DNA from: Diatrype stigma
Lineage: Eukaryota; Ascomycota; Sordariomycetes; Xylariales; Diatrypaceae
Assembly: GCA_022225965.2 (NCBI GenBank)
Contig: JAKJXP020000005.1
Coordinates: forward strand, 372,001 to 436,000
Direction of reading: 5' to 3'
DNA length: 64,000 bases
Shown: piece by piece, positions 1-10,991 of the stretch
How the letters are laid out: each line of letters opens with the position of its first letter
Numbering within the stretch: the stretch's first letter is position 1
The notes under the pieces: model-generated
What the model was told of the DNA's origin: nothing
The model's database searches: none
Seen by the model: only the letters and a program-made list of their open reading frames with translations
Program-made: the position numbers and the translations under genes

Positions 1-252
1 ATATTCCTGACAAAGGAAGGAGGTCTAGCATGCTAGAGCCTTCTGCCAACAACACACTGACAACGACGACAACGACACCAATACCAATACCAACACCAGG
101 CAGATTGCGCACACAGAGGATAAAGGGCATATCAAACAGGAGGGCACTCACCCCTCATAGAGCCCCACATTGTCCTGGACAAAGAGCAGCACTTCGTCGG
201 GAAGATACGCTGGCCTGAGGGCAGTGGTGAGATCGATCTGTTTTAAAAACAT
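1..252 (-). CDS. VPS36: ESCRT-II subunit Vps36, N-terminal fragment (runs off left edge)
   Basis: The reverse strand opens with ATG at 252-250 and gives a first exon of 33 codons plus two bases (152..252), starting MFLKQIDLTTALRP and continuing LPDEVLLFVQDNVGLYEG. This is the characteristic start of the Vps36 GLUE domain, which binds ubiquitin and phosphoinositide on endosomes; Vps36 is part of ESCRT-II in multivesicular-body sorting. A GTGAGT donor lies at 151. The most likely acceptor is the TTGTCAG ending at 7, giving a 145-base intron and leaving only six bases of exon 2 in the window. That acceptor is inferred, because the continuation is not visible. The gene is divergent from THP3, with about 0.8 kb between the two start codons. 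Identity rests on recognising the N-terminal family sequence; the rest of the protein lies outside the window. Confidence 0.82.
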
Positions 253-1069
253 TCGTCATGTCGGTCGGTCACTTCAAGATGGGCATGGGCATGGGCATGG
301 GCATGTACTGTTGTAGACGGGATGGCGATGGAATGTCCAATACAATACAGATAATCATAGATGCCTATCGTCGATGGAGTTGAAGTGTGAAGTCAGGAGG
401 TGCAGTCAGTACAGTGCAGGCCGCTCCCAGCTCCAGCCGATCGACGTTCCAGGGGACGAAGTGGGGGTTCATGTGTTATGAGCATGTGTATGTACATACA
501 TACCAGGTACATAGCTAGACTATTGCCAAGATTTCAGGTTGCCATCCGACACCTACCTAGGTAGTTAACCTTAAGGGCCCCGGGCCCCTGAGTTTAGGGG
601 GCTGCCAGCTGCCGAGGCTGTCTACCACCGTGCCTAACCGCCCATAGGTGTCGACACAGGCGACAGGTGATTGTCTTGCTGACTGGGCCGGTGGGACCTC
701 ACTGCCCATTGCTTGCATGCCCGCCACTTCACAATCCATTCACTGAAGCAGTAAAGGGTGCCCACTGCCTGCCGACATTACCTAAAGTTTAGTGTCCGCA
801 CTAAAATATCTCGCATTGTTACAGCACACACATGCAACCCTCCAACTCCCCCAACTTCTTAACCTCCAACTCACCGATTCTTTGTCGCCCTCCGCCCTCT
901 TCCCATCTCCTCCCAACCACTTCCATCGCGTCAGACAATCCACCTTTGTGTGTTTGTTCGTGAATTTAACCATCAACGTTTTGACGGGTCGAGATTTTAC
1001 AAATAAAAGCTTCTTTCCCTACTGACACTAACCCTCTCGTTGCAAGTACACGGTTTGCCATCGCCGACC
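253..1069. promoter_or_regulatory. Shared intergenic promoter region of VPS36 and THP3
   Basis: No credible coding sequence lies between the two divergent start codons, so this stretch must hold both promoters. It has a GGGCAT tandem repeat near the VPS36 side (281-304) and a pyrimidine-rich stretch of C- and T-rich blocks at about 835-925, typical of filamentous fungal leaders, before THP3. No canonical TATA element could be assigned with confidence. Confidence 0.5.
281..304. repeat. GGGCAT hexamer microsatellite
   Basis: Four tandem copies of a six-base unit GGGCAT, located 29 bases upstream of the VPS36 start codon, probably in its 5' leader. Confidence 0.9.
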
Positions 1070-2905
1070 ATGTCTTGGGCAGCACCACCACCTCCGCCTG
1101 GTGTTCAACCAGCATCATATGCTTACCCTGCCGGTATGTATCCATCCCGATCCTCTATCCCGATCCTCTATCCCGATCCATCAAAACCAACATGGCCATC
1201 AAGACGGTGATCGTCCTCATCATCACGACCACCTACCATCTCTTTATCTCCACTGTAATCATTCACTGCCATACGGAATCGATACTAACACATAAATTCC
1301 CAGGGCCTGCCTATACACCCGTCACAGTCCGTCAAAGCTTCGGGCAGACGTATCAACCCCAGTCACAGTATCCCTATGCCGCCCCTGCTAATCCACCGCA
1401 ACCCCCTACTACGACTCCTGAACAGCAACAAAAGATTGACTGGCCCGATGCCGTGCGCCAATATGTGCAAAGATCTTTCGAAGACGCTAACAAGGACCCG
1501 AGTGTCACTCGTGCGGAGATGGAAGCCAAGTTGAAGGAGGTCATTAGATACACCCAGGAAATCGGGACCATGTACACTACGGACTGGCACAATCTGCCTC
1601 TCCCTCAACAGATGGTCCGGGCCGAACGCCAACAGAAGTTGATGGCATCCATGGCCGCCTCAACTCCCCAGCAACCCTCCCGGCCAACCATATCTGCCGA
1701 GACCCGAGCCTTACCGGCCTCTCTGTCATCCATGAGCTTTAAATCTCCTGAACAGTCTATCGCCACCACATTCTGTACTACGACCAACTCGAAGAAGAGA
1801 AAATCCTCCGATCTTAGCAGCACTGAGCAGACGAATGCTGCGGCTGCCCCCTGGCGAAGTGCCAAGGGAGGGTCTCTAGGCGACCGGATCACCCACCCGT
1901 CGAACGACAAGCGCCCGACCATGGATGGCCCTTTGCCCGCTAAAAGTAAGTTTCAGAAGAATGCCGAGAAGCGGCAACGACGTGGCGATGGCGGCTACCA
2001 GTCTTCCTACCGGTCCCCGAGCCCGCCGCCTCCTTCCGGCCCTATCGTCGGATATTGTACCAACTGGGAGAAGCCCTACTTCCGTTTGACTTCTGCCCCT
2101 AAGCCTTCGGAAGTCCGACCTGAGCATGTCTTACATAAGACTCTTGATCACCTCAAGACGAAGTGGCGGAAGGAGAGCAACTATAACTATATCTGCGAGC
2201 AGTTCAAGTCACTACGTCAGGACCTGACGGTCCAACGCATCCGAAACGAGTTCACCGTTTCCGTTTACGAGATTCATGCCAGAATCGCACTAGAGAAGGG
2301 GGATCTTGGTGAGTATAACCAGTGCCAGACGCAGCTGCGTGCTCTGTACGCGTCTGGGATCAAGGGCAACTCCATCGAGTTCAAGGCCTACCGTATCTTG
2401 TATTTCATTTACACGGCCAATCGGACAGCGTTGAACGACGCTATCGCGGATCTAACCACAGCAGAAAAGGATGAGCGCCCCATTAAACATGCTTTGAATG
2501 TGCGTTCGTCGCTAGCCCTGGGCAACTACCACAAGTTTTTCCAGCTTTATCTCGACGTCCCCAATATGGGAGCCTATCTAATGGATATGTTTGTGAGACG
2601 AGAACGACTAGCGGCCCTTGCGAATATGTGCAAATCGTAAGTTTATTTTTACTCCACCGTTGCCTTCCCGATCAAGCTAACTGTTTCATAGATTCAAACC
2701 TGATCTGAAGCTCCGTTATATTACTGAGGAACTCGCATTTGAGTCGGATGCGGAAGCCGCCCAGTTCATCATTGATTACAATGGTCAAAACCTGCTCGAC
2801 GAGCGAGAAGAACATATCATCTTCTTGGCTGGCAAAGCCGGTCAGCTCTTCGAGGCGGCTAGAACTGAAGCCTCCCGCCGGGTAGACCTCAAGGGCCAAA
2901 TCTGA
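1070..2905 (+). CDS. THP3: SAC3/GANP-family protein, Thp3 / LENG8 homolog
   Basis: Exons 1070..1133, 1304..2636 and 2692..2905 join in frame to a 536-residue protein. Intron 1 has GTATGT, a CTAAC branch site and a CAG acceptor; intron 2 is 55 bases with GTAAGT...ATAG. The protein starts MSWAAPPPPPG, has a Pro/Gln-rich N-terminal third and a basic low-complexity middle (KKRKSS, KRQRRGDGG). The C-terminal half is the SAC3/GANP helical domain, from about VRPEHVLHKTLDHLK to the end, with the family stretch YEIHARIALEKGDLGEYNQC. In yeast, Thp3 works with Csn12 in transcription elongation and mRNA processing; human LENG8 is the counterpart. The low-complexity middle could hide a further small intron, but the frame is open throughout. 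Intron 1 carries three copies of a 12-base CCGATCCTCTAT-like unit. Confidence 0.9.
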
Positions 2906-3571
2906 TTCTCTTTCTATTCGTTTGCATTTTTTTTTCCTAGTTCGACCCGGCACGTACTTCCCGACTCCGCGGTTGTGGTGGTGGCCTATTCCAACGGTCT
3001 TCTTACCCTGTAGTACCCTTTGTCACATCCCCGATCTGCAACCTGCATTCTTACGAGCACATGACTGGACGGATACTACGATCACAGGGTACTATACCTC
3101 GGCCTCGGGTCGGGGGTATGTCTCGGTGTAGGGGCCACCGTGCAACATCTCGAATGAGCTCCGCCTTGGGTACCGCTGGCCTCGAGTAATCATTACGTTG
3201 ACTGCCGATTACAGCAAACCCCGTCCCTGTGTTGAGATTCCCGAACGTGGAAAGGATGCCCCTCGAAGACATGAGGTGCAAAGTGGTCCGAGTCTAGTGG
3301 ATATAGCCAGTTGGTGCAGTGATCCTTGACTTGGTTGACCATATGTCGATGCATACAACATGGAATTAGGTGTGTGGCGTTTTGGGACAGGGCGATTTAG
3401 TATTTCATGTTGATACCCCGGCAAGGCGAGGCAAGGCGAGACGAGGCGTGATGGCTTTGTGCGGTCTAGCATTTGCATGGCATTTTGGCAGGACCGGAGT
3501 TCGCGAGTAGTACATTAGTTGACCCATAGACAAAAGTCCCTGGTGACTAGCACAGAATAGTTGCCTCTAGC

Positions 3572-3829
3572 TCAGCATAATTCAAGTTCGTTTCCGATAG
3601 GATACTCCAGTGCGCCGTCCGCCTTCATTGGCCTCTGCTGCTTGCCATTGGGGTGCACGTGCTGGAGCTGAGCAAACCGAACAGCTGAGTATGAGGTGAA
3701 ATCTGGACCGAGCTGAGACATGCAGCTGTCCAGCCACTTCACCTGTTCGTCATCTTGACTTGATATTGCGCCCCCATGCATCTTGCTACGCGCTTGAGCT
3801 ACCGAGTATTCGGGTGCTGTCTGTCGCAC
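3572..3829 (-). CDS. Weak candidate terminal exon, unknown protein
   Basis: A minus-strand frame of up to 85 codons ends with TGA at 3574-3572. Its last 55 codons (after DDEQVKWLDSCMSQLG) use mostly C- and G-ending codons like the neighbouring real genes, and a possible intron border lies near the start of that stretch. I cannot connect it convincingly to an upstream exon or to any family. It could be the relic of a gene or chance. Confidence 0.15.
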   Translation of the reverse strand: MRQTAPEYSVAQARSKMHGGAISSQDDEQVKWLDSCMSQLGPDFTSYSAVRFAQLQHVHPNGKQQRPMKADGALEYPIGNELELC

Positions 3830-6800
3830 AGCCTAGAGGAAGGTTTAGCCACGGGGGACGCCTCTTGCCGCTTCGACACTCACAGCTCGGCACTGGGCTT
3901 CGCCCGACTAGACTGACAAGAGCAACTCAGATATCAACGAGGCTTCTACGGACCCATCTCGCATCGCAGCCACGATCCAGCCTCTCCAAACAAGCGCGCT
4001 AGGCGAATGTCAGATAGTGGGAGATAGGTAGCTGGGCGGACTATGGTCTCGCTGTTCCATTCCATGGCGCTCGTGGGGCTGCTTCGTGCGGTTAGTTAGA
4101 TGGTAAGGACAAGGTCTGGACGATGGCTTGGCTCTCTTACCTACTTTCCAGCATGCGTGCCGTGCCTATCCGGCACTCACTGCTCGGGACTAGATCTGGA
4201 TCTGGGAGTAGGCGAGCCAACATGATATCTCGTCCATGGTATGTCTGCCTGAATGATAATATGGTGATGCCAATGGAGTAAGGACTCGACAGCCGAGTCT
4301 TTCAGCATACATGGGTCAACCGCTTCCCGAATCCAAGGAGCGGCATGGCGTGGTGTGGTGTGGTGTGGCGTGGCGCGGCGAAACGCAACGGACTGGTTTG
4401 CTACGCATGACTTCTTTGGCGTGTGTCGATGCGATGTGTGATCAGATCATTTTCCTGCTCTATGACATGATGAGTAGCACACACTCGTATCTCGACAGCC
4501 AGCCAGTGGCCTGGATGACAGCTGGCTGGTTAGCTTTTGGGAGCTACGCAACTGCCTGCCCATCGTTACTTTGCACAAGTCGATGTTCTCTTCCCCTTCC
4601 TGGCGGTGCCCGAGTTGATGGGACGGGCCTGTTCATCGAGACGTTGGAATGTAAAATAGGTAAGTGTGCCACAATACTGACATGGAATCAGATCATTTCG
4701 TTCTGATAGTGACGGCACGAACTTGATTGCTTTGTCTGTCCGAGACTCGAATGCGGGAGTTCGATAGTTCAAGAGGCAAAGACATATGCAGGTTAATAGC
4801 TACTAGATATGTGGGCGAGCACGTCATCGCTATTTCCCCCTGCCATATCTCCTCGCCGTTTCGGACGCGCGTGCGTGAGTCGGGTATCGCTAATCACACA
4901 TCCCACCTAGACATCACCCGTTTCATGATGCTTGGCCACGGCTCCGGGATCGAGGAGATCCGAGCCCGGAATGGGAACTCCGCTTGGTAGCATAAAAGTC
5001 TACGGAGATCATGTCATTGCAGCCACTGCTTTGCTCCAGTCAAAGTTATATAGAAACTATCTGCATACGCGTGCTCTAAGCAAAGCGAAAATCAAATCAT
5101 TGGAGCGGCGACGGCAAGTTCCCAAGGGTGATTCGGCAATGCACATAGCTACAGCATTTCATATATGTATGATAACCTCATTCCTGAACCATGTATCTTC
5201 CATCCCGGGACCGTACATGTATTTTCGTGTAAAAAAACGGTTGTCAAGGACATCCGGGTGGGAACGGCTGTGAAAGTGTTGAGCTTTCAAGTAACCCCTG
5301 ATGCACTCGGCGTTTGCAACACGTCTGCGATACAGTAATATAGACAGCATGAACGAAGATCTTAAGCATATCTTGAGGAATATAGACGATCGTATCTCTA
5401 GCAGGACATAATCTTCAAATAGGATAGCCCTGTCTTTCTCAACACGTATCCAAATAATGAACCCTCCCTAGAAACCCTCCTGGTGAGATACTAGATTATC
5501 TTAAACCACCATCAAAAACCCATCTCCGAAAAGCTGATCATAATGAGTTGGCTACTGTTTAACCTAACTATTGCACATGTTGTTCATTTGAAATAGATAT
5601 AAGCCGTATACCGAAATGACCATTGAAAGACATATACATCTAGACTCCAGGAATTCATATGTTATGATCCAGGAAACGTGCTTGCCGATCAACATGCTGT
5701 TGACTAGTCTAGAACTCGGTCATATTCGGAGACTGATATGATGCCATTACCCATATGCTTAATCAACATGAGATGACTTCGAGGCCTGGTGGTCTGATAG
5801 GTGCAGGTGGCAGGTGTTCCTCTGTCTGGCATGTTGAACTACAACGAAGACGAATTCAATGGTCACACATGTGCTACTTCAATTAGAATAAATATGCATT
5901 TGACTCTTCTGACATGCAAGGTAGCTGAAGCAAGAAAACGCGAGGCAAACAAACAGCTCAAGCATCTGTAAGGGTTGTCTACCAACATACAATTCTGAGA
6001 GCAACTCACATGGAATGCTGATTCCTCCTGAGATTACTATATAAAACACGTGCTGCTGGCCAGACTCAACGGTTGGAAACGTGGTGTAAGCCTCTTAAAC
6101 AGTTGTCTCGAACTGAAGCAACGCCCCCCCGCCTCTTTTCCTACGTGGCCGTGTAGGCGGAACTCATCGGGGGCCGGGAGTCGGGGTCCCCATGTTGGGT
6201 CAAGACAAGACCGCAAGACAGGTGAGATCGAGACGGGGTTCAAGGATGCCTAGCGATCCTGCGAGGAATGATATGGGCTCCCAAGGTGCCAACAGAGTGG
6301 GACCTTAACGTCCAATACGGGTAGATATTGGATGGTGCTTCCTGGGGAAACAGGGGATGCACCTCTACATAGTATCCCGATGATTGTTCGACCCAGCCGT
6401 GTACACGTTGAACATTGTGCTGCCAAACTCCATCCAGCCATCCAGCCACCTCGCCACTAGTCTGGATTGTCAGCTATATCTACCTACATGCGTATCCGTC
6501 GATTCAAACTAGTACGTAGAAAGCCACCCCTGTCGCGATCATTTTGCAAGCCTCATGCAAGCTGCAAGGTACGGGCTTAATCAAGTCTCATAAGAGAGCT
6601 ATATTTCTTTTCCGGCGAACAAATCGGCTTGTCGGGGTCTTCGAGGTCTAGGTTGCCATCATCACCTATTCCCATGCCCCTGAGGAGGGGGAGGGGTTGA
6701 CACGAAGGTGGAGGTGGGAAGGAAGCCTGCTGCCCAGGCCCGAATTTGCAAAACCCCCACGCAAAGCTCTTCCATCCCACCTCCTGGCTAGACCTTATAC

Positions 6801-7795
6801 ATCCTGAGCCTTCTCCGACTCTGTCTGTTTTATGTGGCACGTGTCACGCAGCGCTTCGAAGAAGACCCGCGCAGCGATGAGGAATTCGTCTGTACGTACG
6901 TATATACGTAGTAGAAGGTAGTTAGTTGTAAGTGGGCAGCCGAGCTGTCCAAGGTCTCAGGATCGGCGGATCACGGGCCGGATCTGGTCCTGCCAGTCTT
7001 GCCCGCGTTCCTGAGGGTTGCCGACGATCATGCATGTGCACGGACGCTTCGTCGTCATGAAGACTACCAGGTAGTCTAATCGATAAGATCCCGCGCCGAG
7101 AGTCTCCACGAGGGGCCGAAGGGAGGGGGGATCAAGAAACACATCATGCAAAACCTCGTACCCAACCGAGGATCGCAGGATTCTCTCAAAACCACGTTGG
7201 GATCATTGGGAGAGAAGGGAGAAGCGTGCAGTCCGCGCGGTAGCCACGATGCAAGACACGATTCTCACAGGCATCTCAAATCTCCGTGGCGTTGAACTTG
7301 GAGACTTCAGGAAGTCCTCCCTCGTTTCATGCGTCCTGTGAGCATGTCGAGTCGAGGAAGCTGAGCTATATGTATTTTGACGGGTCGGGACTTCGTTCGA
7401 TAGTGTTCTATTGGTGTTCCCCTGATAATGCAATGCTACCTTCTGTCACGTCACGCAGGAGCAAATATGCCTTGCCCGACCGACTCTCGATGAGGTGATT
7501 ATCGGGATCATGGTGGGTTTCACGATAGTAGTAAAGTAGGATTCCCAAGCAGCTGCCAAGTTCACGTCAGCTAGCGCATGTATATGAATACCTACGCTGC
7601 GTACTCTGCCAGTCTGCTAGATCCCCAGTCATCCCTTAGAGGATTACCCGCACTCTGGCACGTGTCTGGTAATGCTAATTCGCTTTATTATCGCGCAAGG
7701 ATCCTGAGGATCGGTTTGGGGGTCCGGGGTCACGAACTTCTGGGAGCGAAAATCCTGAGATCAAGAGCTGCTGGCTGGAGCTGGTAGATATAGAG

Positions 7796-7853
7796 ATGTA
7801 TGTATGTATGTATGTATGTATGTATGTATGTATGTATGTATGTATGTATGTAT
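7796..7853. repeat. ATGT tetranucleotide microsatellite
   Basis: About fourteen uninterrupted copies of a four-base ATGT unit, ending in a short TATAT run. It is the longest microsatellite in the window and lies in the gene-free stretch. Confidence 0.95.
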
Positions 7854-8193
7854 ATCTGTGCCATGCTTGACGGGCCCGACCCAACTATTCGTTATTATTC
7901 GTTCTCATTATCGGTAAGCTTTTTGGCCTCTTACTTACTTCACTTACTTGCATGATACCCTAACGCTTAGTGTGACCGACGGCTTGCATTCCGGCGCTTG
8001 TCTAGTGCAAATCATGCGGGGGCAAACGCTGCCTAACTCGCTAACTTGCTGGCCTGACCTGACACTGTAGGTACCGACTGTGTGTACGCAGTATTGTACA
8101 TACATGTAGCTGGAAAACGACGATCGCGGCCTAGAACCAGTGATCTAGGGCTGATTGTAAAGATGGGATGGTTCACTTTCAATATACTGTATG

Positions 8194-8216
8194 TATATAT
8201 ATATATATATATATAT
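8194..8216. repeat. AT dinucleotide run
   Basis: An uninterrupted run of alternating T and A, about 23 bases, in noncoding DNA. Confidence 0.9.
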
Positions 8217-10634
8217 CCCTGACTCCCTTTTTGGGAACATTGGCAGTTTAAGGGCAGTTGAATGGGGTGTAAATGCTGCTATAAGAAGAGGCTCGAGCTA
8301 ATACGTAGACATCATGCACGATTTCTACATACAGAACCACCAGGGATCATTCCACGTTGTAGGCATGGGCCGGGAGACTGGAGATCGTAGACAATGGATA
8401 TAGTTTTCAACTCATGGAGCTATAGGCTTACCCACCACCTAGTTTCTCCATTCCTAATGCCCTATCAGGTCGACCATTGAAGCCGTTCGCATATGGACCC
8501 GTGGATATCGGCCGGCACATTCCAACCGTGCTCTTCCGGTCGCACTATGACACTATTATGTATGAATAACACCGGAGCCGACTGCCACTTACCTAGCAGC
8601 CTACCTCCTAGTTACCCACGCGATCTGGTGGGCTGCCTAGGCCCCAATTCATCACTACCTGACATGCCTGACTGGCAGAACAAAGAACCCAGAGCAAAGG
8701 AGCAAAAGAGACACATTGCCAGAAAAGGTTGACTATAACATAGCCCGCTAGTGTATCCTAGCATGCAGACATGCAGACATGCAGACATGCAGGTATATAC
8801 CGAGCGTTATGCAAGCGGTTGCACAAGCGCATACGACTTAGATTGCTAGACTACCTACAAAACCTATACAGGATGTTAATTTTTAAACATCTTGTATGTA
8901 GGCTGAATGGATGAGGCGATTGGGTGACTGCGGGGCATCGATCACCAACTGTAACCAACCTTTGCCTGGTTGGTTGGTCTCCGCGCTTAGGTATATCTTG
9001 GATGGCTTGGATGGCTTATCTGGGTGCTGTCTTGATAATTGACACCAATTCACATGTAGGAACATACATAGTAGTGTAAGTGAGTATGTAGATATTATCT
9101 GTGAATCAGGGACCCAGGGAACCAGGGCTTCGAAGGGTTGGCCATGCAGCCATGGTAATGGACTTGAGCTCATGAAGTTCTGCCCTTCTGCCTCTTGCCT
9201 TGCAGTGTGCCAGTCCAAGGTGGGGTTTGGGGTTGATTAAGATCAATACGCAGGTGTAGTCGGTACGAAGTACTGCTCGATAACCCTCCAGCCCGCCTTT
9301 GATGGAACCTGATGTGATTCCATGGAACCCGACGAATCCAAGAGAACCCACTTGCTGATAGGGCCTCAAGGCTTTAACTCCATTGGGGTCTGCGCTTTGT
9401 CTGGCGCTGGATCCTGGGCAGTCTGGCAGGGCACGCCAGGCTATCCCTACAGCCTACGTACAGGCAGGCAGAGTCCGGAAAAAACCATACGGATCTCAGT
9501 GGCCCAAGCGTGACATATGTATGGTTTTTATCGGACTCTGCCTGACAGGCTACCTAACTAGTACCAGCCAGCTCGGGCGAGTGCCAATTTGCAATTTTGG
9601 CGTTTGGGCGGATTGTTAGCTTGAGGTTGCAGGTGTTAGCTGATGAAATCCCTCCCACATTTTCCCACTCGCTTTCTATTTTCAGCCAGTAAGGAGACTA
9701 GAACGCCCGCACAGGGGGGTGGTTTCCAGCGAAAAGAAGCAAAAGTAACCCGCCAACCCACATCTCTCAGCCACTAAGACTACAACTTGCTACATACATA
9801 CCGCCGTCCCACCCCCATCTCCATGCCATCCATGCCATCCATGCTATGCCATGCGCTGAAGCAGAAGTCTTTGGAGTCGCTCACACACCTCACACACCTC
9901 ACACTTGCACACCCTGCACCCTGACACCACCACACGCTTGACACACACACACTCTCTCTCCCCCTTCCCTTCCTATTCCTCCCATTGTCGCCAACGTCGT
10001 TGTTGTCGTCGCTGTGAACGTGGCCTCTGTCTTCCCTACTGCTGCCGCATTTCTTACCTTGAAGTGTGAAGACTGAACAAGAGAGCGCGTGCGTGCTAGA
10101 CAGAGAGATTGCATCTCCCGTACCCCATACCCATACCTTCTTCGACATTCTCTTAGGCTCGAGTCCACTTGGCGACCCTTTCCGACAGCCGTTTTAATGA
10201 GAAGGACTTTGTAGCCATTCTCCGAATTACCGCCACTGTTCCGTTCGATACTACCGGGCTCAATTGATACCCGACGTATACCGTGCGCTTGTTGTTGCGA
10301 CTTCGTCGGAAATTTCAATAAAGAAAAAGAAGGCAAACTTCCGAGAGAAAGAAAGGACTTGATCGTTCTTCCCACCTAATTCACTTGTAATCCAGTAAAG
10401 CAAGTTACTACGGGATACCATTGTATTGCAACGGCCGGCTAGCCAGAATTTCCCTTCCAAAATACAAGATACTCACTCCATTCCCTGGTTCGATCAAGAG
10501 CACATAGGAGCGCCAAGTATCTGAATCATCGAAAATCCGCATCTTCTTCTGCTGCCAAAGATTATACAGGTCTCACTCTGAGATAGCAAATCAACTGCTC
10601 GATCTGGCCACCCTCTGTCATTCCATTCGCTTCC

Positions 10635-10660
10635 GCCTACGCCTACGCCTACGCCTACGC
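10635..10660. repeat. GCCTAC hexamer repeat in the BEM1 upstream region
   Basis: Four tandem GCCTAC units followed by degenerate GCTCAC copies, about 330 bases upstream of the BEM1 start codon and probably in its promoter or leader. Confidence 0.85.
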
Positions 10661-10991
10661 TCACGCTCGCCCGCCTCCACCACTTGACGGACGACGTTGC
10701 ACTGACTCAGACCTACTGCTGTTGAACCGAACTGGCCACGGCAGAGTGAAAGTGATTAGGACAGGCCTTCACCGACCCTGCGTTGCGCTGCTGCGCTTGG
10801 CCGTGATTGTGACTGTGACTTACCCGCCCGTGTCCTGCGGCTTCACGAGGGGCCACTGGATTCTGCCTGTGCCCAATCTTTCCTGATCCTTTCCCTTTCA
10901 GGCGTCCCCGACCTACGACCTACGACCTACGAGATATCCACTCTCTCATCGTCGTCTCACAGACATCCCGATCTCTACACATTGTACAACC

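Larger units (their letters stand above)
2906..10991. other. 8 kb intergenic stretch with almost no coding signal
   Basis: I find no gene model with family resemblance or chained splice sites in this 8 kb. Reading frames are short, overlap on opposite strands and have repetitive composition. Visible content is simple sequence: GGCAAGGCGA-type repeats near 3421-3446, GTGTG/GGCGTG repeats at 4352-4380, a long ATGT tetramer array at 7796-7853, an AT dinucleotide run at 8194-8216, a CATGCAGA repeat at 8762-8793, and CA/CT-rich DNA from 9880 into the BEM1 leader. The last 1.2 kb, with the polypyrimidine blocks and a GCCTAC array, probably holds the BEM1 promoter and leader. No tRNA or 5S gene was recognised. 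One weak candidate terminal exon at 3572..3829 is listed separately. Confidence 0.6.

Noticed and set aside
9880..9975. CA/CT repeats as a CRISPR-like or minisatellite array
   Set aside because: Irregular pyrimidine-rich DNA without spaced identical units; ordinary for fungal promoters and leaders.
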